From CAWAYH01 sp963786195 (GTDB lineage: Bacteria; Acidobacteriota; Vicinamibacteria; Vicinamibacterales; 2-12-FULL-66-21), in assembly GCA_963786195.1 (NCBI GenBank), contig CAWAYH010000009.1:62001-126000 (forward strand): a DNA stretch of 64,000 nt, in the 5' to 3' direction. The notes beneath the pieces were generated by a model. The model ran no database searches. It was not told the origin of the DNA and saw only the letters and a list, made by a program, of their open reading frames with translations. Shown here in pieces: positions 1 through 9,984 of the stretch. Position numbers and translations under genes: made by a program. The first letter of the stretch is position 1. Each line of letters starts with the position of its first letter.

Positions 1-970
1 GGGCTGACGGGCAGCGTTCCAGCGTCGACGCATTCTGCGCTCGGCCGCGTGATTCGGGTGACCACGGATCTGCTGCGTCTGACGCGCCCCTCGCTGACCA
101 GCGGCACACGAGCGCCGGGCGAAGACGTTCTGGGAAGTGGCGGCGGAGGCCGGACTGCGCACGGTGGTGGTCAACTGGTGGGCGACCTGGCCCGCGCCCG
201 ATGCGGCAGGCGTCGTCCTGACCGATCGCGCGACGCTGCGACTGGAACGCGGCGGTCCGCTCGACGCCGAGATCGCGCCGGCCGCGGTCTACGAACAGCT
301 GCGAGGGCGCTGGCCCGCCATCAGACAGCGGGCGGAGACGCTCGCGGCCGACGCCCTGCGCGGATCGCGCGCGGAGCGCGACGTCGCCGAACTGCTGCGG
401 CGGTCGGCGGAACTCGACGCGATCCAGCTCTCGCTCGTGGCCGAGGTCGCCAACTCACGCACCGATCTGTCGGTCGTCTACTTGCCCGGGCTGGACATCG
501 CGCAGCATGCGCTGCTCGCGAGCGACGGCGGCGCGCTCGCCGCCTCGACGCTCGCCGCGCGACTCGACGCGTTGAAGGACTACTACGTGGCGCTCGACCG
601 TCTCCTCAGCGCGGAGCTGACGCCGCACACGGACGAGATCGTCATGGTCGTCACCGGTCCGGGCCGGGTGACGACCACCGGCGGAGCGCGTCTCGCCGTC
701 CGCAGCTCCGTCGCTCGACGCGATGCGTCGATCGCCGGCCCGATCACGTCGGTGGCCCCGACGATTCTCTACGCGCTCGGCGTGCCGGTCAGCCGCGAGC
801 TCGCGAGCGCCCCGCTGCTCGCGATCTTCAACGACGCGTTCACCGCCCGGTACCCGGTCCGCTTCGTCCCCACGTACGGCCAGCCTTCAACGCAACCGCC
901 AGTCCGCGAAGGACAGCCTCTCGATCAGGAAATGATCGATCGGCTGCGGAGTTTGGGATATGTCAGGTGA
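1..970 (+). CDS. Type I phosphodiesterase / alkaline-phosphatase-like protein, C-terminal part
   Basis: This is the C-terminal ~320 residues of an alkaline-phosphatase-superfamily hydrolase whose start lies outside the window. Visible signs are the stretch DLSVVYLPGLDIAQHALL, where the D...H pair fits a metal-binding pair of type I phosphodiesterases, and the family-like tail with SVAPTILYALGVPVS followed by RLRSLGYVR. The usual Asp-His-Gly metal motif is replaced by VTGPGR, so activity is doubtful. The frame changes near position 110: upstream coding is in the frame of base 1, downstream in the frame of base 2. The stop codon abuts the inverted repeat separating it from convergent bioY. Family membership is an inference from the C-terminal half only. 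Confidence 0.55.
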
Positions 971-975
971 CGATC

Positions 976-1102
976 GGTTGTCGGTTGTCGGTTATCGGTT
1001 ATCGGTTGTCGGTTGTCGGTTGGTGCTGGAACCGAGCACCAACCAACCGAAACCGAAAACCGAAAACCGAAAACCAAAACCGATAACCGACAACCGACAA
1101 CC
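976..1102. repeat. Heptad-repeat inverted repeat filling the pde/bioY gap
   Basis: The left side holds about six copies of GGTTGTC/GGTTATC. The right side holds ACCGAAA, ACCGATA and ACCGACA copies. Bases 976-1000 and 1078-1102 are perfect 25-bp reverse complements. An inner 10-bp stem (1018-1027 with 1035-1044) closes on a 7-nt loop. The structure occupies exactly the gap between two convergent stop codons and includes the first base of the bioY stop. A bidirectional terminator or transcript-end structure is possible, but there is no T-run. Confidence 0.9.
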
Positions 1103-1707
1103 TAAGACTTTCCCCTTATCCACCACACCGACGGCAGCACCACGGCGGCGAGAAGGATCTTCACGATGTCGGCGGGAATGAACGGCAGCAAGCCCGTTCG
1201 CACGGCGGCGCTCAGGCCGGACGGCGCTGGTTGCGCGAACCAGGCGAGCCAGGCGACGCCGCCGGCGAAGACGACCGCGAGGCCCGCGCCCATCGCCAGG
1301 ACGGACGTCAGGTAGCGGCGATCGAATCCGCGCTCGGCGAGCCAGCCGGCGACGAACGCCGCGAACGGATAGCTCAGAAGATACCCGCCGGTCGGACCGA
1401 GCAGGCGCAGGAATCCCTGCGGCAGCACCGGTGACGCGGCGAACACGGGCAGTCCCGCGATGCCCGCGAGCAGGTAGAGCACCTGGCTCGTCATCCCGAG
1501 CCGCGAGCCGAGCGCAGCGCCGCCGAGCAGGACGACCATCGGCTGCAGCGTGAACGGCACCGGCGTGAACGGCAGCGGAACGCTGACCTGCGCGGCAACG
1601 GCGGTGAGAACCGTGACACCAAGCACCGCCGCGGCGCGAATGGCCGGAGCCATGTCCGAGCGCGTCGAAACCGTCGCCAGAAGCGTGAGGCTGCTAGTAT
1701 GGGCCAT
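1102..1707 (-). CDS. bioY: Biotin transporter BioY (ECF S component)
   Basis: This is an integral-membrane substrate-binding subunit for biotin uptake, normally working with an ECF energising module or alone. The 201 residues fit the family length. About six hydrophobic segments are visible, with the family-typical N-terminal PFTPVPFTLQP, the GxxxG-rich LLGGAALGSRLG, and GPTGGYLLSYPFAAFVAG in the middle. The frame is intact. It is divergent from thiD across a ~48-bp gap and convergent with the phosphodiesterase. No ECF ATPase or BioN is present nearby, so it may be a solitary BioY or share a module encoded elsewhere. Confidence 0.93.
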   Translation of the reverse strand: MAHTSSLTLLATVSTRSDMAPAIRAAAVLGVTVLTAVAAQVSVPLPFTPVPFTLQPMVVLLGGAALGSRLGMTSQVLYLLAGIAGLPVFAASPVLPQGFLRLLGPTGGYLLSYPFAAFVAGWLAERGFDRRYLTSVLAMGAGLAVVFAGGVAWLAWFAQPAPSGLSAAVRTGLLPFIPADIVKILLAAVVLPSVWWIRGKS

Positions 1708-1755
1708 TAATGCGTATCCAGTTGCTCCGTGTTTTCAGCGGCTGAATTGTACTGT

Positions 1756-2542
<787 letters not shown>

Positions 2543-2577
2543 GAGAAGAGAAAAGGCAGGAACAGGGACAAGGCCGA

Positions 2578-3050
2578 GTGAGCGAGCAGGTTCGCGATCA
2601 CGGAACGGCCGCTGGATATGGCGGCCATCGCGGCAACCGTCGCCGGGCCCGGCATGGGCGCCGTGGCGACGTTCGTCGGGCTGGTGCGCGATCACAACGC
2701 CGGACGCCGCGTGCTGTGGCTCGACTACGAGGCCTATCCCGCGCTGGCCGAACGGCGTTCGAGCGGATTGCCGCGGAAACATCGACGCGCTGGCCGCGGT
2801 CGATCTCGCGATTCACCATCGGATCGGCCGGGTCGCCATCGGCGAGGCCAGCGTCGTCATCGCCGCGGCCTCGCCGCATCGCGCGGACGCGTTCGCGGCC
2901 TGCCGGTACGCCATCGAGCGGGTGAAGCAGATCGCGCCGGTCTGGAAGCACGAGCACTTCGAAGGCGGCGACGTCTGGATCGAAGGGGCGACGGCGGATC
3001 CGGACGACGAAGCGGCGCGCCAGGCGGCGTTCGAGCGCGCATGCTCGTGA
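2578..3050 (+). CDS. moaE: Molybdopterin synthase large subunit MoaE (frame-broken)
   Basis: This is the catalytic subunit of molybdopterin synthase, adding sulfur carried by MoaD to precursor Z. Visible signs are FAITERPLDMAAIAATV at the N-terminus, ATFVGLVRDHNAGR, the conserved HHRIGRVAIGEASV, SPHRADAFAAC, and the Lys-bearing ERVKQIAPVWKHEHF. The frame changes near 2590 (just after the GTG), near 2754 and near 2776, so the start is uncertain. An in-frame ATG at 2618 would drop the first strand. The C-terminus overlaps the moaD start, as expected for a moaE-moaD pair. Confidence 0.85.
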
Positions 3051-3293
3051 CCGTCCGGCTGTTCGCGCGGCTGCGCGAGCTCGCGGGCGCTCCCGAGCTC
3101 CGCTGTGAACTGCCGGAAGGCGCCAGCGCAAAGACCGCCTGGGAATCGCTCGTGCGCGACTTCCCGGCCCTCGCAGACTACGAGCGCACGATCTCGTGCG
3201 CGGTGAACGACGACTACGCGCGGCTGACGACGCCGCTGAAGGACGGCGACGAGGTGGCGTTCCTGCCGCCGGTTTCCGGCGGCGATGGAGCGC
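3041..3293 (+). CDS. moaD: Molybdopterin synthase sulfur carrier MoaD
   Basis: A ubiquitin-fold protein whose C-terminal Gly-Gly becomes a thiocarboxylate. The 84 residues begin MLVTVRLFARLRELAG and run to DEVAFLPPVSGG, the canonical Gly-Gly end. No stop follows immediately: the same frame stays open through the gap into prfA. A real MoaD must end at GG, so the stop was probably lost to a one-base error right after the glycines (end coordinate approximate). It overlaps moaE by 10 bp. Confidence 0.85.
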
Positions 3294-3341
3294 GGAACGA
3301 GCCGCGACACGGGACTCAGCGAGCGCGGACTGAGTTCCGCG
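3291..3341. repeat. Palindromic element between moaD and prfA
   Basis: CGCGGAAC at 3291-3298 is the reverse complement of GTTCCGCG at 3334-3341. A second inner pair, ACTCAG (3314-3319) and CTGAGT (3330-3335), partly overlaps it, so alternative hairpins are possible. The same CGCGGAAC/GTTCCGCG pair occurs compactly at 31934-31953. Confidence 0.6.
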
Positions 3342-3352
3342 ACAAGGACTAC

Positions 3353-4429
<1,077 letters not shown>

Positions 4430-4441
4430 ACGCGAACATCC

Positions 4442-5286
4442 ATGAACTCAGTCCACGAGCAGATCGCCGACGCGCGGCAGACGCTGGTGAGCGGCGGGAT
4501 TTCGCCTGCCGACGCGGCGCTCGACGCGGAAGTCCTCGCGCGTCACGCGCTCGGCTGGGACCGCGCCGCGCTGCTGGCCCGCGGACGGGAAACCGCGCCG
4601 GTCGACTTCGCGCAGCGCTTCGCGGCCCTCATCCGGCGCCGCGCGGCGCGAGAACCGGTCGCGTTCATCACCGGGCATCGAGAGTTCTGGGGGCTCGACT
4701 TCGAGGTCACGCACGACGTGCTGATTCCCCGACCCGAAACCGAGCTCGTCGATCGAGACCGCCATCGACGCCAGGCGCGGCCGCTCGAGCCGCCGGATCG
4801 TCGACGTCGGCACCGGCAGCGGCTGCCTGGCGATCGCTCTGGCGCTCGAGTTTCCCGACGCCCAGGTCATCGCCATCGACGTGTCCGCCGCGGCGCTCAC
4901 CGTCGCGGCACGAAACGCCGCGCGGCATGGCGTCCGCGACCAGATCACGTTCGTCCAGGGTGACCTCCTCACCGCGATGGCCGGACCGGTCGATCTGATC
5001 GTGTCGAATCCCCCCTACGTGCTCGGACCGCGTCCGACTCTCTCCGGAGATCATCCGGTACGAGCCGCCCGTCGCGCTCTATTCGGGAGACGACGGCCTG
5101 ACCGCGCTCGAACGGCTCATCCCCGCCGCGCAAGCGCCGCTTGCCCGCGACGGGCACTTCGTTGTTGAATTCGGCGCCGGACAGGACGACGCCGTGAGCG
5201 CGGTCGCCGCCGCGGCAGCATGGCGCCAGGTGACGATGAAGGAAGACCTGCAAGGCATCCCGCGGGTCGCGGTCATGGCCATGTAG
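4442..5286 (+). CDS. prmC: Release factor glutamine methyltransferase PrmC
   Basis: SAM-dependent N5-methylation of the GGQ glutamine in release factors. Seen: N-terminal helical domain (REPVAFITGHREFWGLDFEV), IPRPETELV, the SAM loop VDVGTGSGCLAIALALEFP, the acidic AIDVSAAAL, the catalytic motif NPPYV, and the tail PEIIRYEPPVALYSGDDGL. Frame changes occur near 4751 and 5022; removing one base at each site restores the expected sequence. Only 12 bp separate it from prfA, so the two are almost surely co-transcribed. Its stop codon runs straight into a heptad repeat. Confidence 0.92.
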
Positions 5287-5346
5287 CTGTCAGCTGTCAG
5301 CTGTCAGCTCTCAGCTAGACGTATTGAACCGAGCGCCGAAAGCCGA
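5285..5346. repeat. Heptad tandem repeat between prmC and HIT gene
   Basis: AGCTGTC is repeated three times, then AGCTCTC and AGCT (5285-5316). It begins inside the prmC stop codon. After a short spacer come three 7-mers ending in CCGA (5326-5346). The unit is partly self-complementary (AGCT). It fills most of the prmC-HIT gap. Confidence 0.85.
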
Positions 5347-5352
5347 GGGGAA

Positions 5353-5696
5353 GTGCCCGACTGTCTCTTCTGCAAGATCATCGCTGGCCAGATTCCCGGC
5401 GCCATCGTCTACCAGGACGACCGGCTGGTCGCGTTCAAGGACATCAATCCGCAGGCGCCGATGCACGTGCTGGTCGTGCCGCGACGCCACGTCGCGAGCC
5501 TGAACGACCTGACGCCTGCAGACGACGGGCTCGTCGGCGAGATGATCCGGCGTGGCGCGGCGCTGGCCGCGGAGAACGGACACGCCGATCGCGGCTACCG
5601 GACGGTGTTCAACTGCAACGCGGACGCCGGCCAGACGGTATTCCACATCCACCTGCACGTCCTCGGCGGCCGCCGATCAGCTGGCCGCCGGGGTAA
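5353..5696 (+). CDS. HIT-family nucleotide hydrolase
   Basis: A histidine-triad protein of the HINT/YcfF type that hydrolyses AMP-lysine-like phosphoramidates. The N-terminus reads DCLFCKIIAGQIPGAIVYQDD and the active site QTVFHIHLHVLGGR carries the H-x-H-x-H triad. A GTG start is used, preceded by GAGGGGAAGT. The frame changes near 5675: the expected end ISWPPG plus stop TAA is present in the next frame. The 3' end overlaps the convergent COG3375 gene by about 20 bp. Confidence 0.9.
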
Positions 5697-6513
5697 CGGC
5701 GGACAGCAGGTACTGCCCGCGCCCGGCCTCGCGCGACAGGAAGAAATCCACGGCCCGATATCCGCGACTGAAGTACGCCTGAAAGATCTCGCGCGTCCTC
5801 AGACGCCATTCGAGCGCAAGCGCCGGATCGTGCAGCTGCATGTCCCCGAAGCCGACGGGGATTTCCACCAGCAGCCGCGGAACACCGAGCGTCAGGTCCG
5901 CGGCGCCGGGCCGCAGCCCCGACGCGCCCGGGATTGACGGGTTGACGACCGGCGCGGCCGCCACCGCGCCATCGCGAATCACCGGTCCGGTGCTGGCGAT
6001 CCTTCGCTCGACGTGCGGCTCGCGAAGCCGCCACTGCGGCAACGAATCGATCGGTCGGCGTACCGCGATGCAGCGGGCTGCTCGATTCGCCGTAGATGTT
6101 CTCCTCGTACTCCTCGACGATCACGCCCAGCTTCGCGAAGTTGAGGTGCGCGTTCAGCGCCTGCAGCGGATCGAAGGTCCACTCGATCAGGTCGAGGCCC
6201 ATGTCGATCGCCGCCTCCCGCTGCGCGAGCTTCAACCGGGCGCCGAGCCCGCGATCGCGAGCGTCGGGCGTCACGCCCAGCATGTGCGACCACTGCGTCA
6301 GGCGGCCGTCCTTGACCGCGGGAATCGAATACACGAACCCCTTCATCGCGCCCGCCTCGTCGAACGCGCCGAGCAGGATCCCTCCGCGCTTGATCGACAC
6401 GATGAGCACCGGCGGCGGCACGATGTCCTCGGCGTCGGTATAGCCCCAGACGATTTTTTCGAGTTCGGCGACGCGCCTGCAGTCTTCGAGTGTTCGTCAG
6501 GGGACGGGTGCAT
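5677..6513 (-). CDS. COG3375-type predicted GNAT acetyltransferase
   Basis: An N-acyltransferase of the COG3375 group (~270 residues). Signs are ELEKIVWGYTDAEDIVPPPV, then LIVSIKRGGILLGAFDE, HMLGVTPDARDRGLGARLK (the acetyl-CoA-binding R/Q-x-x-G-x-G/A type loop) and LIEWTFDPLQALNAHLNFAKL, followed by SSPLHRGTPTDRF. The C-terminal part to VTPAAS is in another frame (change near 6045). The N-terminus near 6490 is also shifted, so the start ATG at 6513 is tentative. From general knowledge, genes of this group often sit near menC/N-acylamino-acid racemases; a menC-like gene is at 42.7 kb, not adjacent. Substrate unknown. Confidence 0.75.
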
Positions 6514-6527
6514 GCGTGCCAGATGCG

Positions 6528-7313
6528 TCAGTGATCGGCGGCAGCTGCCGCTGGCGACCAGGCCAGACCGCACTTGGACCCGGCAGGCACTGGATGGCAC
6601 GATGGCACCTTACAGCAGGTCGGAAGCTCCCTTAGCGACCGGATAACCGGTACGTCCGGCGGACAGTCGGACGGGCGGCCCGACCGCGAGACGAGAATCG
6701 CGCGCATGCCCAGCCGTCGCGCGCCGTCGATGTCGTGTATCGGACTGTCGCCCACCATGACCGCTTCGGCGGCGCGGCGCCGACCTGACGGAGCGCCTCT
6801 TCGAAGATGCTCGGATGCGGCTTCAGGTACCCGTGATCGGACGAGGACACGGTCACCGAGATCAGGCCTTCGAGCGCGAAGTGCGACTGAAAGTCGATCA
6901 GGCTACGCTGCGTGTTCGAGATGAGCCCGATCGTCATGCCCGCCCCGTGCAGCACGCGCAGCACCTCCGGGACGTCGTCGTACAGCTCGAAGTGATGGCA
7001 GGCCGACCACTCGTCGTAGATTTCGCGCGCCGCCAGCGCCACGCCTTCGCCGGCGCCGCCCATTTCTTCGATGATGCGTCGTGTGTATTCGATGAAGATC
7101 GCGGGATCGTACACGGTCTGCCGCGCGTCGAGGAGCGACGCCGCAGCGCGCAACCGCGCCCTCGAAGCGCTCGGGATCGATCCGGACGCCGTGGCGCGCG
7201 CAGAAATCGCGGTAGCCGCTCCCCTGGAACATCGGGCCAGGGTAAATCAGCGTGAAGTCGACGTCGAAGAATACCGCGCGGGTGGCAGGCCGATCGGACA
7301 CCATCTCCGTCAC
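6528..7313 (-). CDS. HAD-superfamily hydrolase (phosphatase)
   Basis: A haloacid-dehalogenase-fold phosphatase. Motif I is VFFDVDFTLIYPG (nucleophile and acid Asp), motif II is IGLISNTQ, motif III is the Lys in GYLKPHPSIFE, and motif IV is MVGDSPIHDIDGARRLGM. The start GTG overlaps the stop of the upstream M16 gene (GTGA), indicating translational coupling. Frame changes lie near 7155 and 6770. A third near 6625 would end the protein at a TAA at 6610 (PTLL) instead of the longer unlikely tail used here. Substrate unknown. Confidence 0.8.
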
Positions 7314-8593
7314 CGATCGGCGCCTGGCCGGGGCGGTCCGGCAATCGCAACCGCCGCTCGATCGGGTTTGAGGACCTCGGCCGCGGCCTCTCGCACCTGC
7401 TCGAGCGTGACCTGACGCAAGTGGTGCGGGAGCTGCTGATCGTAGTCGAGGCCAAGCCCGAACTGTTCGGACGTCTGCAGAAACGTCGCAATCCCGCCGT
7501 TGGTTTCGAGCATCCGCGGAATCGACCCAATCAGGAACTGCTGCGTCTCCGCCAGCTCCTGCGCCGTGGCGCCGTCCGCCCCCATGGTCCCGACCTCCAG
7601 GTCGATCGCCTCGAGCGCCTTGTCGACGTTTACTGGATCGACGCCGGCGCGGACCAGGAGCGGCCCCTCCCCCACGCTCGGGTCGAACGAGCTGTACGCG
7701 TAGTACGCCATCCCCTGACGCTCGCGGATGTTGTCGGCGAGCCGGCCGCCGAGGCCGAACTGGCCCAGGATATTGTTCATGACCCAGTACGCGTAGTAGC
7801 GCGGATCGATGCGGCGGATGGTCGTGAACCCGTACGCGATGTCGGTCTGTGACTTCCCCGGGAGCGCGATCACACGCACCGATCGCGTCCGCTCTGACGG
7901 CGGCGCCGGCAGCACCGGATCGCCGGCAGGCTGACCGGACCATCCTCCTGTTTCGAGCGACACCCGCTCGAGCGCTCTGCCCGCCGTCACGTCGCCGACG
8001 ATGGCGAGCGAGAGCGCGGACGGGAAGAACCGGGCTGCGTGAAACGCCTGCAGGTCGCCGCGGGTGATGCGCTCGATGCTGGCAATCCTGCCCTTTGCGG
8101 GCCGGCCGTAAGGGTGTCCCGGACCGTAGAGCAGCTCGAACAGCACCTCTGCGGCGCGCACCGCCGGGTTGTCCTCGTCCTGACGAAGCGTCGTGATGAT
8201 CTCCGCCCGCCGCTTGGCAATCTCGGGCTCCGAAAAGATCGGCCTGACGCCGACGTCGATCACGATCGAGAGGACGTCGTCGAAATCCTCGCACAGGCAG
8301 GTACAACTGATCGCCGTCGCATGACGGTTGGAAGTGACCCGCAGCGCGACACCTCGATCGTCGAGTTGCTCGGCGATGAGATCGGCCGATCGCCGCACCG
8401 TTCCGCGGTCGAGCAGTCGGCCCGTCAGGAACGCAAGTCCCGGAAGATCGGGTGGTTCGTGAACGCCGCCGGCGTGGAACGTCGCGTTGATCGTCACCGC
8501 AGGCGTCGTGGCGGTCTCCTGAACCAGCACGACGGCGCCGTTGTCGAGGACGGATCGGATTGGCGAGAGACCGCGCGTCAAGGCCAGGGTCAC
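7310..8593 (-). CDS. M16-family peptidase subunit lacking the zinc motif
   Basis: A ~427-residue pitrilysin/insulinase-family protein. The N-terminal domain (RSVLDNGAVVLVQE, then HAGGVHEPPDLPGLAFLTGRLL) lacks the HxxEH zinc site. The C-terminal domain keeps the substrate-side region with NNILGQFGLGGRLADNIRE and MAYYAYSSFDP, which carries the R/Y pair. It is the non-catalytic partner type that dimerises with an HxxEH subunit, here encoded immediately upstream. The GTG start at 8593 shares a GTGA overlap with that gene's stop. The frame is clean throughout, unlike its neighbours. Confidence 0.87.
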   Translation of the reverse strand: MTLALTRGLSPIRSVLDNGAVVLVQETATTPAVTINATFHAGGVHEPPDLPGLAFLTGRLLDRGTVRRSADLIAEQLDDRGVALRVTSNRHATAISCTCLCEDFDDVLSIVIDVGVRPIFSEPEIAKRRAEIITTLRQDEDNPAVRAAEVLFELLYGPGHPYGRPAKGRIASIERITRGDLQAFHAARFFPSALSLAIVGDVTAGRALERVSLETGGWSGQPAGDPVLPAPPSERTRSVRVIALPGKSQTDIAYGFTTIRRIDPRYYAYWVMNNILGQFGLGGRLADNIRERQGMAYYAYSSFDPSVGEGPLLVRAGVDPVNVDKALEAIDLEVGTMGADGATAQELAETQQFLIGSIPRMLETNGGIATFLQTSEQFGLGLDYDQQLPHHLRQVTLEQVREAAAEVLKPDRAAVAIAGPPRPGADR

Positions 8594-9898
8594 GAGCGCA
8601 CCGGTTGGAACCACCCGATCGTGCTGGTCGCCCGGGTCAGCCGGCGTCTGGCGACCTCCGACACGTCCGCCGCCGTCACGGCCGCGATGCGCGATCGAAG
8701 ATCGGCCATGAAGCCTGGCGCCGTCACGATGTCGAAGTACCCGAGCTGATGCGCGATGTTGGTCACGCTGTCGGTTTCGAAGACGAGGCGGGCCCGCAGC
8801 TGCCTGCCTGCTCGGCCGTTTCATCCTCGGTGACGCCCTCCGTGCACACACGCTCGATCTGCTCGAGCATCGCGGCTTCGAGCGCCGGGAGTCCCACGCC
8901 TTCCAGCGCCGTCAGCGAGATGGTGTAGAGAAACGGCTGCGAGGTCGCGAGGAGTGCGCCTGACACACGGGAGGCGAGCGCGCGTCTCGACCAGCGCCGT
9001 GTACAGGCGGGACCGTCGCTGCGGCGGCGCGCCGCGGAAGCTGGACCAGATGTTGAGGCCCTTGGCACCCGTCAGCACGGCGTCGAGCGACGAGCATGGG
9101 CACGAAATCAGGATCGGTCGCAGCCGGCGCGTGCCACGCGATCTTGAGATACGCGGTCGTGCCCGGACGTTCGATGACAACCCGGCGTCCAGCCGATCTG
9201 CTCGGGTTCGACGATCACACGGCGCGACCGCTCCGGTCCGGCCTGAATCGCCCCGAACTTCGATTCCGCGCGGCGCAGCACATCATCCGCGTCGACGTCG
9301 CCGACCACGACCAGCGTCGCGTTGTTCGGGATGTAGTGCGCCGGTAGTGACCGTACAGATCGTCGCGCGTCATCGATCGCAGGTCCTGGAGCCAGCCGAT
9401 CGTCGGATGACGGTACGGATGCGCGCGAAACGCGGTCGCGGTGACCTCCTGGTCGAGCAGCTGGTCGGGATCGTTCTCGCCCCCCTGCAGCTCGGAAATG
9501 ATGACCGTCCGCTCCGACTCGCAGTCCTCCAGCTCGTACAGGCCGTTCGCCATCCGCTCGGCTTCGATGAACAGCATCTGATCGAGCGCGTCCCGCCCGG
9601 CTGTCTCCAGATACGTCGTCTGATCGATCCAGGTGTAGCCGTTCCACATCCCGCCAAACCGCTCGACGATGCCCTTCATCTGCTCGCGCGGGATGTTCGT
9701 GGTCCCCTTGAAGTTCATGTGCTCGACCCAGTGCGACACGCCGGTCAGACCCGGCCCTTCGTCGCCGGATCCCACCCGATACCAGCACCACACCGAAACG
9801 AGCGGCGCGGTATGGACTTCCTGCACGATCACCTTGAGGCCGTTCGGCAGCGTTTCGGTACGAACGCTGGCCGCGCTGGGGACCTCCAGAGGGCTCAT
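8590..9898 (-). CDS. M16-family zinc peptidase, catalytic subunit
   Basis: A ~435-residue processing-peptidase-like metalloprotease. The zinc site is HWVEH with the downstream Glu in ESERTVIISELQGGEN. The N-terminus VRTETLPNGLKVIVQEVHTAP is typical of the family. Later segments (PNNATLVVVGDVD, TTAYLKIAWHAPAA, LASRVSGALLATSQPFLYTI, ATSTIGWFQP) lie in different frames, with changes near 9345, 9180, 9100, 8985, 8815 and 8640. The stop overlaps the start of the partner subunit. A TATAAT box 6 nt upstream of the ATG suggests leaderless transcription. Location is probably periplasmic or cytoplasmic; no signal peptide is evident. Confidence 0.85.
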
Positions 9899-9904
9899 GC
9901 GTCA

Positions 9905-9910
9905 ATTATA
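9905..9910 (-). promoter_or_regulatory. -10 box of the M16 operon
   Basis: TATAAT on the minus strand with only 6 nt to the ATG at 9898. Transcription would start at or next to the start codon. No convincing -35 was seen. Confidence 0.6.
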
Positions 9911-9984
9911 CCGGCGCCCTTCAGCGAGCCTTGGTGGACTCGTGCGTGAGAGTCGGCAATACGCAATAAAATGGTTGGATATCC

